Part shown: piece after piece, positions 35,939 to 45,339 of the stretch
How the letters are laid out: every line of letters begins with the position of its first letter
Numbering within the stretch: position 1 is the stretch's first letter
Assembly: GCA_040285745.1 (NCBI GenBank)
Contig: JAUFOR010000003.1
Location: 806,001 to 870,000, forward strand
Direction of reading: 5' to 3'
DNA: 64,000 nucleotides
Source: Barthelona sp. PCE
Taxonomy: Eukaryota; Metamonada: BaSk clade
Program-made: the position numbers and the translations under genes
Notes under the pieces: model-generated
Databases searched by the model: none
What the model saw: only the letters and a program-made list of their open reading frames with translations
Told to the model about the DNA's origin: nothing

Positions 35939-37846
35939 CTAAGAAATAAGTCCCTTTTGTTTGAAAAGAGCAACGGGAGACAGATCTACCTTTCCTGTAA
36001 TAGCCTTTAAAGCATCCAAAGGACAATAATATGCGCATTTCTCCAAAAAGTACTTACTATACAACTCCTTGTCAAAATCTGCCCAAATAGCAGCCTGCAT
36101 CACGTCGGAAATGAAGTATCCGTAGTATCCGGCGACATAGCAATCTCCCCAAATATGATTGAATGATGCGGCAAATCTATTTTCAACAGGGGGCTTGATA
36201 CCGTACATCTCCTCATATGAGCTCTGGAACATGGTGTGGATTCCTGCGCTGATCACCTCCTCGGCGGGCGACGTGTGGATCTCAAGGTCAAAGAGAGCAT
36301 TAGCCATAAGGTACGCATACCTCGAGAAAACCTTGAAGTTCTTCTTCTCAATCATCACATTCAGCAAATCTTCAGGAATACACTCCCCTTTTGAGTTCTT
36401 GAAGAAAGGGCCCATGTCGGCACAGGGGATGAGCTCCTCAAGGAACTGAGAGGCAACCTCTACGACGTCCCAATCGATCGTGTTAAAGTCAGACATGATG
36501 CTCTGTGCCATCTCCGGCAGATCATTAGGTGCACACAGTCCGTTAATACAGTGGCCGAACTCATGCAGTAGCGTCTGGACGTTACGCATTTTGACAAATT
36601 TCTCGGGTGTGGGCACGATCGCGCACGATACAAAATACACGCAGTGTGCCCCCTCGTAACATGTCGTCAAGCACTCGCAGAATCCTGTTGTATTTTTGCC
36701 CTCGCGGAACCAAGGATCAAAGATAACGTATCCACTGATCTTCCCTGCCTGCTTGAACTCGAACTTATACATATCCTCGTACCAAGCTGTTGGGAAGGGT
36801 ACCTCCTTCATCTCCATATCGAACATGTCCTTAAGAACGTGTTGCATGTAAGTGAATGCGTTTTCGAGAGTAAGGTACTCGTTGATCGCTTCAGGGTCAA
36901 AATCAAAACGTTCCTTCTCCATACGCTCAAGATAGAAACCTAGATCCCAAGGTTCGATTCCATGACCTGCATACTCCTCCAGCTCTGCCATGCGTCCGGG
37001 AACGACGTCCTCCTTGAGGATACGGGCTCCCTCGTCACACACAGCTTTGACCTCATCCAATGGAATTGCCTTGTTCATCACATTATAAACTTCAGCAATG
37101 TGCGGCAAAGAAAGCATCTCTGCGATCGTCTCTCTCTTCCTGAGAATCTCGGCCATGACTTCTTCATTGTCGTCTGGTTTGTTAACATACTCAATATAAA
37201 TGCGACGGCGGACTTCTCTGTTCTCAATCTGTTTCAATATATTCGCTATGATGACAGGAGAAAGTAGGATGTAAGTCCCTTCGTCGTCGCTCTTCAAGAC
37301 AGACTCAATGTCGGAAGCAGCTACCCCCTTCAGTTCGTCGTGGGTGACGTAGTGCTTCCTCTGATTAAAGAGTTTCACGTTGTGCTGGAACGTGCTAGAG
37401 TGCTGCGCCACCTCGGTCCATAGCTGTGTCACGCGTTCACGGTCGGCTGGATCCAGCAACAGACCCTTTGTCTGGAAATTTCCTTTAAAGAAATGTGCAA
37501 CACGTTTGTGAACATAATCGTCGCTTTCGCTCAGACGCTTGAACACCTTGGCCAGGGTTTCGTTCTGGAAAAGCTCGCCGATGAACTCTGAATAGAGCTT
37601 TGACAGGTCACCCTGAATTGCAGAGAATTCCACCATAAGACGGCCCAAAGTCTCTGCCACGCAGTAATAATAGTTCCTGTACAGGAAGTATGCCTTATTA
37701 AATAAAGCAACAAAGTCATCTAGCTCCATATCAACAGTAACTGTATTTATGAGTTCACGAGCCTCAGCGATGAGACAACGGTATTCTTCTACGCGTTCCT
37801 GCGTAGGCTCAAGTTTTGTATAATCAAAATCGTGTGTGAAGTGCAT
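35939..37846 (-). CDS. M3-family zinc oligopeptidase
   Basis: A 635-residue cytosolic metallopeptidase of the M3A (thimet oligopeptidase/PrlC) type, which degrades short peptides such as proteasome products. The zinc site HEFGH is near residue 430, and the third ligand Glu lies in VEVASQFLE ~33 residues later, the spacing of the family. Other marks are GYVIFDPWFREGKNTTGFCE, LLHEFGHCINGLCAPNDLP and the C-terminal FNHIWGDCYVAGYYGYFISDVMQA. ATG 37846 gives MHFTHDFDYTKL, the usual short N-terminus; ATG 37906 would add 20 residues, and the longest frame begins with TTG. Bacterial origin is possible but cannot be judged here. Confidence 0.9.
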   Translation of the reverse strand: MHFTHDFDYTKLEPTQERVEEYRCLIAEARELINTVTVDMELDDFVALFNKAYFLYRNYYYCVAETLGRLMVEFSAIQGDLSKLYSEFIGELFQNETLAKVFKRLSESDDYVHKRVAHFFKGNFQTKGLLLDPADRERVTQLWTEVAQHSSTFQHNVKLFNQRKHYVTHDELKGVAASDIESVLKSDDEGTYILLSPVIIANILKQIENREVRRRIYIEYVNKPDDNEEVMAEILRKRETIAEMLSLPHIAEVYNVMNKAIPLDEVKAVCDEGARILKEDVVPGRMAELEEYAGHGIEPWDLGFYLERMEKERFDFDPEAINEYLTLENAFTYMQHVLKDMFDMEMKEVPFPTAWYEDMYKFEFKQAGKISGYVIFDPWFREGKNTTGFCECLTTCYEGAHCVYFVSCAIVPTPEKFVKMRNVQTLLHEFGHCINGLCAPNDLPEMAQSIMSDFNTIDWDVVEVASQFLEELIPCADMGPFFKNSKGECIPEDLLNVMIEKKNFKVFSRYAYLMANALFDLEIHTSPAEEVISAGIHTMFQSSYEEMYGIKPPVENRFAASFNHIWGDCYVAGYYGYFISDVMQAAIWADFDKELYSKYFLEKCAYYCPLDALKAITGKVDLSPVALFKQKGLIS

Positions 37847-37946
37847 TAAAAGGGGAAAGAAAGGTATAACATCATATTTGTCAGAAAGTATCCAATTACA
37901 GGACATGTATCTGCGCTTGAACCACAAAAACCCAACTCAAATTGCT

Positions 37947-38843
37947 TTATTTCTCTGCTTTTCTAGCTTTTTCTTTAAGCTCTTCCAACACCTCCTTTTC
38001 CTTTTCTTCCTTCTGTTTACGGAGCATAACACGGTTATCTATAACGTCGTGCACAATGGTGAGTAAAGATCCTGTCGCTGCAGTGAGTGAAGCGGCAGCA
38101 ATTTCCTGTGTGACCACTGCCAGTGCCTCTGCCACACGCTGATCTTTTGCGGAAGGTTTCGTTGTAATGACGTCCTGTAGGAGCAGTAACACACGCCTGA
38201 CAGACGGTTTTGTGATATCAGCAACCTCCAGAAACGACAAAACCTGAGCAATCTGCTCCCTCAACGCATCCGTTGCTCTTCTCTTATTAGCAATGTTCGA
38301 CGACACGGTCTCCTCCTGGTGCCCCTTGATATCTCTCAGTAAATACTCAACTCCAATCATCTCAGCTTCCAATTCACCTCGTTCGCATGCAATTGGGGAC
38401 ATGGTCTCAACAACCTCGCGGCCGTCAGCAGATGATGTGATAGTGGAACAATACGCCTTTGCTGGGAAATCATGTGATCCACCCGTCTGGATAAGAACAT
38501 AAACTGGATTTGTGCTAAACTGCTTAAATATTTTCTGGATTTGTATGTCAGAGTTTGACAGAGACGTACCTGTGGAGTACCAACCTACAATTCTTTCGTG
38601 ACTGCTGACTTTCTTGAAGAGGGAATACATATTCTCAACAAACTGAGAGTCGAGGAAAACAACACCTTCCTCGGACTCCTCAAACGGAATGCCGTAGCAG
38701 TTGATAACGTCTACTACGCCACGTGTTTTGGAACCCAACAATACGCCGATAACTCTCTGATCATCCTTTTCAGGATCCTGGACTCGCTCATAGTGGTCAA
38801 TGACGCTCAAAAGCACTGTGGGATGCAGGATTACTTTGTGCAT
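37947..38843 (-). CDS. PSMD7: 26S proteasome lid subunit RPN8 (PSMD7)
   Basis: A 298-residue MPN-domain protein. VILHPTVLLSVIDHYERV, QRVIGVLLGSKTRGVVDVINCYGIPFEE, FLDSQFVENMYSLFKKVSSHERIVGWYSTG and MIGVEYLLRDIK follow RPN8 closely. The JAMM zinc ligands (HxHx7Sx2D) are absent, as expected: RPN8 is the catalytically dead partner of RPN11 in the lid. The C-terminal helices (~180-298) enter the lid helical bundle and end in a Glu/Lys-rich tail. eIF3f is a related alternative, but VEYLLRDIK favours RPN8. Start ATG at 38843. Confidence 0.9.
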   Translation of the reverse strand: MHKVILHPTVLLSVIDHYERVQDPEKDDQRVIGVLLGSKTRGVVDVINCYGIPFEESEEGVVFLDSQFVENMYSLFKKVSSHERIVGWYSTGTSLSNSDIQIQKIFKQFSTNPVYVLIQTGGSHDFPAKAYCSTITSSADGREVVETMSPIACERGELEAEMIGVEYLLRDIKGHQEETVSSNIANKRRATDALREQIAQVLSFLEVADITKPSVRRVLLLLQDVITTKPSAKDQRVAEALAVVTQEIAAASLTAATGSLLTIVHDVIDNRVMLRKQKEEKEKEVLEELKEKARKAEK

Positions 38844-39110
38844 GATTTGAAATGGGATAAAAAAAAATAATACAGCTACATTCTTTAACGAATGTATCTT
38901 ATATCCTTGGGAAATGGTTTATATGTGTATTAAAATTAATTTGGCACTACTGAATCTTGGCCCTGCGCAAAAAATGAAATACCATAACTCATCACTTGGT
39001 ATTTGCCGTTATTAAGGTCAATTCATAATCTAAAACGAGTCTAAACCTTCTATTCCATCCCTGTCAACCGATAAGCAAAACAGAATGGCGTATTCATAAT
39101 TTCCTCCATA

Positions 39111-39680
39111 ATGTTCGTATCTCGGCACGTTTTGCTGCTGGGTATTTTTTTGGGAGTGGTGTGCTGGGCTAATTCCACCACGGGCACACATCAAAGCAAC
39201 GGTAACGCAAAAAGCAATCCTAATACCGTTCCACAACCTTTGTTAAAGTGGTTTGACATCACTTGCTTCTCGTTCTCGTTCAATCATGGACGCTTCAACG
39301 CGAGTGCAAGATATAACTCACTAAACGGACAGGTTATTTACAATGGTTTTCTCAATCATTGGGGTAATATAATTTCCGCTGAAATTAAACTTCTGCCTGA
39401 TAAAAAACAGAGCGAACTGACGATAAACGGGACATTGGTGGTATTTTCATACGATTTACCTCACCTAGAAACAAACTGGGTTTCAAGCCTTCAGTATATT
39501 GGAGAATATCAAGGTTTCCACCGATTTTCAAGACCGTTTGGCCTGGGACTCGTCACATACTGGCAGTATCCTGACGGAAAACCGTATGCTATCACGTTTC
39601 CAAGTCTAAATTTTGCAAAAGGAGTTATGCCAGAAGGTCTTCTTATTGAGTTTAAAACAACTCCCTGGCCATGCCCGTAG
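39111..39680 (+). CDS. Secreted glycoprotein-like protein, unknown function
   Basis: A 189-residue protein with a signal peptide (LLLGIFLGVVCWA, cut probably before NSTTG). NST, NAS and NGT are N-glycosylation sequons. The mature part is strand-rich (FSFSFNHGRFNASARYNSL, IISAEIKLLPDKKQSELTINGTLVVF) and ends in a Pro/Cys tail. LGLVTYWQYPDGKPYAITFPS reads like a repeated beta hairpin. I recognise no family. It may be a surface or lumenal protein. It ends 8 bp before the convergent stop at 39689. Confidence 0.65.
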   Translation: MFVSRHVLLLGIFLGVVCWANSTTGTHQSNGNAKSNPNTVPQPLLKWFDITCFSFSFNHGRFNASARYNSLNGQVIYNGFLNHWGNIISAEIKLLPDKKQSELTINGTLVVFSYDLPHLETNWVSSLQYIGEYQGFHRFSRPFGLGLVTYWQYPDGKPYAITFPSLNFAKGVMPEGLLIEFKTTPWPCP

Positions 39681-39688
39681 GTTAAAAT

Positions 39689-40054
39689 TCACGATTCACA
39701 TGCCCACATATCTTCTTCATCACATGTTTCATGTGCGATACGATCGTAGTAGTCTATTTCATCATACTCTCGCCATAGTTCCTCCTCCTCGTGTCTTTCG
39801 GCAGCTATTTCATCAACTGTCTGCCCCTCGTGACAGAAATCTTCATAAAAATCAAGTTCATCCTCAATAAAAGCTTCAACGTCATAATCTTCACAGAAAT
39901 CTTCCTTCAACCGCTTGAAGAATGCTGGAAGTGTGTTCTTCCTGCGGTTTTCATTTAGTATTCGTTGTCGCTTAATCCTAGTTGGTGATAGTTGATTTGA
40001 ACGATTAAATACTTCTCTTTTTCTATCATACTCTGTCCCAAATGATCCAATCAT
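39689..40054 (-). CDS. Acidic small protein, unknown function
   Basis: A 121-residue protein with a basic N-terminal third (RIKRQRILNENRRKNTLPAFFKRL), then a strongly acidic, Tyr-rich remainder (DYDVEAFIEDELDFYEDF, EEEELWREYDEIDYYDRI) ending in ACES. Predicted helical. No family is recognised. ATG at 40054 is used; the frame extends 5 codons further only with a TTG start. Confidence 0.55.
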   Translation of the reverse strand: MIGSFGTEYDRKREVFNRSNQLSPTRIKRQRILNENRRKNTLPAFFKRLKEDFCEDYDVEAFIEDELDFYEDFCHEGQTVDEIAAERHEEEELWREYDEIDYYDRIAHETCDEEDMWACES

Positions 40055-40129
40055 ATAAATAACTCCCAAGCAGCCATTTTAAAACCCAAAAACAGCGAAA
40101 GATTAGAAAATTTAATTTACACAACGATC

Positions 40130-42283
40130 CTACTTTCTAGGTCGTGATCCTGGGCGTTTCTTCTTACCTCTGCCCTTCTTGCTCTCTTCTTCAATACGAC
40201 GCTCCTCTTCAAGCTTCTTAACATGAATTCTAGCCTGGTGTCCTCTCCACACACTTTGAATACAAGTTGCGCTGTCTCTCCTCAAGTTTCTGAGCTTTTC
40301 TGGGTCGACACAGCCCTCGTGGAAGTCCCAAGATGTCATTTTTCCGCTCAAAACACGAATGACAAGATGCACAGGCGAGGTCTCGTGTCTGAACTCAGCA
40401 ATCAACGATAACGCGACGCACATTTCGTACAGCGACATGGTGTCGTATATGTGATACTCCTCGAGTCCCAAAAGCTCCATCATGCGGTCTACGGTCATGT
40501 CCTCCAACAATGGGAAGTGCGCAAAAAACCCTACTCTGTTACACAGCAATAAAAGACTCTGCCAGGTGGGGTAGCCCTGGTAGACGGGGGATATCTCCTT
40601 GGTGATATCAACCAGCTTGTTAAACACGGTCTGGATATCGTTGTTGCGGACAGTCATTCTTATTGTGTTTGACTGCTTTGGCTCTGTCAAAGAAGGATAC
40701 ACTGGTGCAGAGTAGTGTTTCAGTGTGAGCAGCACAGACTCCAGCTGGTTACTCTTCAGTTTCCACTTCATCTCTGGTGACGGTTCGTCCAAGAAGGTTC
40801 TGAACATAAAGCCGAGTGAGTCTGTGAGGGAGATCGGCTGCAGGTGCGTTGTGATGAGGGGCGATATCCTAATCATGAACTCCAGGAATTCCACCATGCG
40901 CACCTTTGTATCTGGCTTAATCTTGGGTTCTTCACCTACAACCTCTTGTCTGTACAGATCGACAGGCTTGATGCTCTCAAGAATGCGACGGGCCTCCCCG
41001 ATACAGTCGTTGACAATGTAGATCAAGCCGAGATCGTGCAACATTCGCTGCATCTGGAAAAAAGTGAGGTCATCAGCTGGGCTGGCTGAATCAGGCAGCT
41101 CTCGTTGGCACACTGTGGGCTGATATGGCATCTGAGTCGGCATCTGGTCCTCGTCCTCCGATGGGTAGAAGAGAGGCTGGAACGTACCAGAGGCGTAGTA
41201 TTCATACAAAAACCTGAAGCGCGGTAAATGCGCCATTAGGAAGTTATCAATCCTTCTGAGCTGCTCTGTGATGGCTGATCCGCTCTTAAACACGGGAGGG
41301 AGCGCATCGCTAACATCCAGGCAGAAATACGGGTCTCCAACGGCAGGCAACGTCCTTGTCTTACCGATGATCTTGTCATCGATCCATTCTCCTTCAGTGC
41401 TGTAACCTGTCGCCTCCATTAGCATACCCTTTCCGTGCTTCATGTTATTGACAAACTCTCCGAAGAAGCAGCTGTGGTCGGAGAAATAGAAAACTCCCTT
41501 ACCGTTGCGGTTACTCTTCTCAAAATAACCGTAGTACTCGTTCACCAGTTCATTCGCACCTTCGTAGTAGAAGATCTGAGACCCCAGGCCTGAGCGCTTT
41601 CCGTGCTCGAACGGACCTTCGTATTCTTCAACCAAAAACGTTTCTTCGTTGAAAATTCGTAGAGTACCTTTCCCGTGTCGCTCATTTTCCAAGAAATCAC
41701 CACTGTACTGGCACTTGATGTGTCCACTCGTGTAATGGCAGTCTCCATACCCTGTTCTCTTGCCGTACACAAAATCACCCTGATACTTATAACCATCACT
41801 GATGATCATTCCTGAACCATGTTTCTTATTGTACTCCCACTCTCCGTGGTACACAGCGAAGTGCGGCCCGGGACCCTGCATGGTTCCGTTTCCGTGACGA
41901 ACAGAGTTGATACACTCACCATGATAGATACAACCATCACTGTACAAGATAGTACAGTTTCCAACAGGTTTTCCCTCGATGAAATCACCATGCACAACAA
42001 CTCCGTTCTGATACTTCATCATGCCCTTGCCATGCGGTTCCCCGCGGAGGAAGAATCCATCATAAACAACATCATTTAAGAAAACAGCTGTTCCTGTCTC
42101 CTCTGGTAGGCCAGTGAGGCCAATGGTGCCTTCGTATGCCTTCATCACACTTGCTGCATGAGGTGAAAAGCCCTCAGGAATGTAAGAAGGTATTTTCACT
42201 TCTGAAACACGCTTCTCTGTCTGTTCTTTCAGTTTCTGCATGTGCTCCCGTGCCTGCTCAACTGTCGTGTCGTAAAAATACAT
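40130..42283 (-). CDS. MORN-repeat and IQ-motif flagellar protein (RSPH10B-like)
   Basis: A 717-residue protein. Residues ~50-325 carry about ten MORN repeats of the YxGxFxxGxxHGxG type (YDGFFLRGEPHGKGMM, YHGEWEYNKKHGSGMI, YSGDFLENERHGKGTL, FFGEFVNNMKHGKGML). The central ~300 residues are helical. Near 685 there is an IQ calmodulin-binding motif (CIQSVWRGHQARI), then a basic tail (KKGRGKKKRPGSRPRK). MORN plus a helical middle resembles radial spoke head protein 10B, which in other organisms sits in the axoneme. It could also be another MORN scaffold. ATG at 42283. Confidence 0.75.
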   Translation of the reverse strand: MYFYDTTVEQAREHMQKLKEQTEKRVSEVKIPSYIPEGFSPHAASVMKAYEGTIGLTGLPEETGTAVFLNDVVYDGFFLRGEPHGKGMMKYQNGVVVHGDFIEGKPVGNCTILYSDGCIYHGECINSVRHGNGTMQGPGPHFAVYHGEWEYNKKHGSGMIISDGYKYQGDFVYGKRTGYGDCHYTSGHIKCQYSGDFLENERHGKGTLRIFNEETFLVEEYEGPFEHGKRSGLGSQIFYYEGANELVNEYYGYFEKSNRNGKGVFYFSDHSCFFGEFVNNMKHGKGMLMEATGYSTEGEWIDDKIIGKTRTLPAVGDPYFCLDVSDALPPVFKSGSAITEQLRRIDNFLMAHLPRFRFLYEYYASGTFQPLFYPSEDEDQMPTQMPYQPTVCQRELPDSASPADDLTFFQMQRMLHDLGLIYIVNDCIGEARRILESIKPVDLYRQEVVGEEPKIKPDTKVRMVEFLEFMIRISPLITTHLQPISLTDSLGFMFRTFLDEPSPEMKWKLKSNQLESVLLTLKHYSAPVYPSLTEPKQSNTIRMTVRNNDIQTVFNKLVDITKEISPVYQGYPTWQSLLLLCNRVGFFAHFPLLEDMTVDRMMELLGLEEYHIYDTMSLYEMCVALSLIAEFRHETSPVHLVIRVLSGKMTSWDFHEGCVDPEKLRNLRRDSATCIQSVWRGHQARIHVKKLEEERRIEEESKKGRGKKKRPGSRPRK

Positions 42284-42372
42284 GTTACACGACAAAAATT
42301 CGTTTAAAAAGGTATAATTCAGAAAACAATCCCTTTCGTCGAAAATTGTCTTTTTCTTGCACTTTTTCGAAC

Positions 42373-43221
42373 ATGAATCGTGTATACATTCTTCCTGACG
42401 AAATCACAGCCCAGGGAAATGTCTTTAAAGTATATGAGTTTTGGAACTCAGCTGATTCAAGCCAAAAAGCATTTTACACAGTGAATATGGGCGATAAACT
42501 GTCATTGTATATAATATACCGTGCTGATAAGAACAGAAAAACATCATGGTTCACCCGCCATTCTGTCATTGCTAATGGATCGCTTCATTCACTTTTAAAA
42601 ATGGATCCATTCTTCCTGTTTCTTGATTTCTTCGATCCTAAAGAAGAAACTACATCATTTCAGAATGTTCTTGATGTTTTCCATAACCGTATCGCATCCA
42701 ACAAGTTTTTCTCCGAGTTATCTCCCCTATTACCCACGTTCCTACAGAGACCCGTGCTGGAACGGTATTTCCAGATATCAAGCGGTGCGTTTGATGACTC
42801 AGAAGACGAAGACGATCTTCTTATTCGTGTTGATGGAAATCGAATTGTTGACCAATTGGTTGTTTATCATAATGCCATCAAGCCACTGCTGAAGAGCAAG
42901 CTGCAAGTGAACGATGATGCCTATGTAAGTTATGAAACAAGTTTATTCTTAGAGATATTTGTTCCTCAGAAATGGGTAACCGCTGTCAATCAACGACTTG
43001 GAATCGTGAAACAGAAGGAAAAGAAGCCAGCTTTTAGCCGTGTTGAGGATGAAATGAAACGTAGAAAACAAAAAAAAGTACAGAAACATTCATCCCACGG
43101 AAAAAACACAAAGCCTAAACCTAGATCCAAATCTCGAAAACCAGTAGCCTTACCACCGGGTCAGAAAACCCTATTCAGCTTCATGGGGAAGAAAAAAAGA
43201 AAGCGCAAAGCTAAATCTTAA
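42373..43221 (+). CDS. RNASEH2B: Ribonuclease H2 subunit B
   Basis: A 282-residue accessory subunit of RNase H2, which removes ribonucleotides from DNA. The N-terminal domain matches RNASEH2B: VYILPDEITAQGNVFKVYEF, FYTVNMGDKLSLYIIYR, SWFTRHSVIANGSLHSLLKMDPFFLFLDFF. Helices follow, then a basic C-terminus. The near-terminal QKTLFSFMGKKKRKR is a PCNA-interacting box, as in human RNASEH2B. The start is ATG 42373, 89 bp from the divergent MORN gene; the longer in-frame ORF begins inside that gene and is rejected. Its TAA stop overlaps the convergent NamZ-fusion stop in TTAA (43218-43221). Confidence 0.85.
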   Translation: MNRVYILPDEITAQGNVFKVYEFWNSADSSQKAFYTVNMGDKLSLYIIYRADKNRKTSWFTRHSVIANGSLHSLLKMDPFFLFLDFFDPKEETTSFQNVLDVFHNRIASNKFFSELSPLLPTFLQRPVLERYFQISSGAFDDSEDEDDLLIRVDGNRIVDQLVVYHNAIKPLLKSKLQVNDDAYVSYETSLFLEIFVPQKWVTAVNQRLGIVKQKEKKPAFSRVEDEMKRRKQKKVQKHSSHGKNTKPKPRSKSRKPVALPPGQKTLFSFMGKKKRKRKAKS

Positions 43222-45266
43222 ATGTGTGCTACTGCTGATTTATCAACTTCATTTATCATAACGCTAACGTCTTCCCTGAATGTGTGGTTCCCAGGTACTG
43301 TCACGAGCTCAACTCTTTCTCCATATGGTTTGAGAGAATCATGGTAAAGTTCAACATCTGCACACGGTACGACAGTATCATCTGTACCATGAATGAGTAC
43401 AACACTGCGATTTGGGTTCAAATCCATCGCCTTGACAGTAAGGTCTGTGTAGCATGTCTCACGATATTCATTGTATGACTCTCCAGTAACTATCATACCC
43501 CTAAAAGTTTTTCGTGGTTGCCAGAAAAACTGACCACCTGTCGCAATGATATCCAACTGCTCGTCGTTGAAGCGCTTCGTGTTGTCACGCTTCATGTGAC
43601 ATCGGGCGGAAACGCTAATCAAATGCGTTGGGCCAGGCTCGATAGAGGCAACACGCCATAATAAATTACCACCCTTTGAGTGTCCAAAGAGAACAGTGAC
43701 TGAAAAGCCGTTTGCCTCCAGGAAGCGCATGGCCTCGCGTGTCACCGTAATGTCTAACGGAGCAGCACCATAAACCTCTTCACCGGAGGAGCGACCGCAA
43801 CCCTGAAGCGAGAAACAAAAGGAGTTGACACTTAAAGTATCACGCAGCTGCGGGTAAAAGCTGGTATCACAGTGTGACAGCGTTCCGTGAAGGCACAACA
43901 TGACGTTGCGAGAAGAGACATCCTTTAAGGTGAGTACACCGTGAGAGAATACGTCCTTGTTGCCAAAAAACACATACTGCTGACCCTCTACCCTACGCAG
44001 TTTCTTTGTGAAGCTACGTGGGTATAGGAGAACGTTCTTGGCCGACAATGAATACATCCAGTCCACAAGACTTTTGTTGACCTTTTCTCGAATGTGAGCT
44101 ACCCACTCTTCAGGTGTTCCGTTTCTGATGAACTCGAGGGCCCCCTCGTAGCCATAGATCAAGTCGATGGCCTCGTGCTCAAAATCGTACTCATAACCTA
44201 AGCTGATTGGACGCGTTGTGACGCCTCGATCTAAAAGAAGCCTGATGACACATAGAGACAGTGCCCAGAAAGGAACCTTACGCAACATATCATCTAGGTT
44301 AAAGCCTGGGAGGTCGTGCCTAAAGCCAATGAAGCATCCGTGACATATCTCACCCTGACCTTTGTTGAAAGTGGGACGGAACGCATAAGGGCGGACCGAC
44401 ATGTACTTGTTAAGATCCACGTCACACATGCGACCGAACAAGTCAACGAGCTCATCGCAGAACGCACCGTCCGCAGCAACTTCTGGTGAGCCAAAAATAC
44501 AGAACGGCTTGGTTGTTCCACGGCCTTCACTCGCTCCTAACCCCTCGATAGGAAGTGTTATGGGGTATGCGAGGAGTGTATCGTAGTCGGGGAGGTTCGG
44601 TGATGGTAAAGCAAAGCTTGGCGGTTTAGGATTGGTTGCTGTTAGAAAGCTAAATCGAATAACCTCAATATTCACAAAATTAGTCTTCTCTCTGTACAAC
44701 AGTGCAACCTCGGCCATGGTGAGCCCGTGGCGGTACGGGAGCCCTTCCAAGCCAACAAATGATGTGAGTTCGCAGAGATCACCTTCGCAACATACGGGTT
44801 CTCCACCCTCGATGTCACAAAGACCGAGGACGTTGGGTCTATCTAGAACAACAATGGTGTGTCTCTCGTCGTCACAAACAGTCATAAGGTTGACAAGGGT
44901 ATGAATGTATGTGTACGTTCGTACACCAACATCATACAGATCAACAATAACAACGTCAATATCCTCCAGATCTTTGGGGTCTGGAATGCGGGTACTGGAG
45001 TAGAGGGACACCGTCTTGACACCAAATAATGAAGAATCCTCAGTTTCTATCATATTATCCTGTTCACAAATGTAAAATCCATGTTGAGGTGTGAAAAGCA
45101 GCTTTATGCGGTCACCGAGGATCCCCTGTAAAATTTGAAAGGTGCCATGCCCCTCGTTGTCAACACAGCCACAGTTGGTCAGAACAGCACACCGTTTCTC
45201 GTGAAACAAGTGCATAAACTTCTGAGGGTCGGCCTTTAACGTCTGGATGCCACTATAACTTAACAT
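43218..45266 (-). CDS. DUF1343 (NamZ-like) domain fused to alpha/beta hydrolase
   Basis: A 682-residue two-domain protein. Residues ~15-400 match DUF1343/NamZ (bacterial exo-beta-N-acetylmuramidase) closely: AVLTNCGCVDNEG, LLFTPQHGFY, TVSLYSSTRIPDP, VVIVDLYDVGVRTYTYIHTL, VLDRPNVLG, LPYRHGLTMAEVALL, LPSPNLPDYDTLLAYP and EGLGASEGRGTTKPF. The common PEHG is PQHG, so activity is uncertain. Residues ~430-682 are a serine hydrolase: HGT oxyanion region, nucleophile GHSKGG (~527), Asp in HGTDDTVV (~630) and His in GNHTF (~660). No signal peptide is seen. DUF1343 is mainly bacterial, so lateral gain and fusion are likely. Confidence 0.85.
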   Translation of the reverse strand: MLSYSGIQTLKADPQKFMHLFHEKRCAVLTNCGCVDNEGHGTFQILQGILGDRIKLLFTPQHGFYICEQDNMIETEDSSLFGVKTVSLYSSTRIPDPKDLEDIDVVIVDLYDVGVRTYTYIHTLVNLMTVCDDERHTIVVLDRPNVLGLCDIEGGEPVCCEGDLCELTSFVGLEGLPYRHGLTMAEVALLYREKTNFVNIEVIRFSFLTATNPKPPSFALPSPNLPDYDTLLAYPITLPIEGLGASEGRGTTKPFCIFGSPEVAADGAFCDELVDLFGRMCDVDLNKYMSVRPYAFRPTFNKGQGEICHGCFIGFRHDLPGFNLDDMLRKVPFWALSLCVIRLLLDRGVTTRPISLGYEYDFEHEAIDLIYGYEGALEFIRNGTPEEWVAHIREKVNKSLVDWMYSLSAKNVLLYPRSFTKKLRRVEGQQYVFFGNKDVFSHGVLTLKDVSSRNVMLCLHGTLSHCDTSFYPQLRDTLSVNSFCFSLQGCGRSSGEEVYGAAPLDITVTREAMRFLEANGFSVTVLFGHSKGGNLLWRVASIEPGPTHLISVSARCHMKRDNTKRFNDEQLDIIATGGQFFWQPRKTFRGMIVTGESYNEYRETCYTDLTVKAMDLNPNRSVVLIHGTDDTVVPCADVELYHDSLKPYGERVELVTVPGNHTFREDVSVMINEVDKSAVAHI

Positions 45267-45339
45267 TTTGATGGAAGAGAAAGGTGATTTCTTAATTACA
45301 CCTCCTTTTCAAATACATTACACATAGAGGTATTGTATC

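Noticed and set aside
36951-36961. tRNA B-box-like GGTTCGATTCC
   Set aside because: Lies inside the M3 peptidase coding sequence, with no A box or cloverleaf pairing around it.
42136-42372. 79-codon upstream extension of RNase H2B
   Set aside because: It overlaps the first codons of the divergent MORN gene and contains no family similarity; ATG 42373 fits the known N-terminus.
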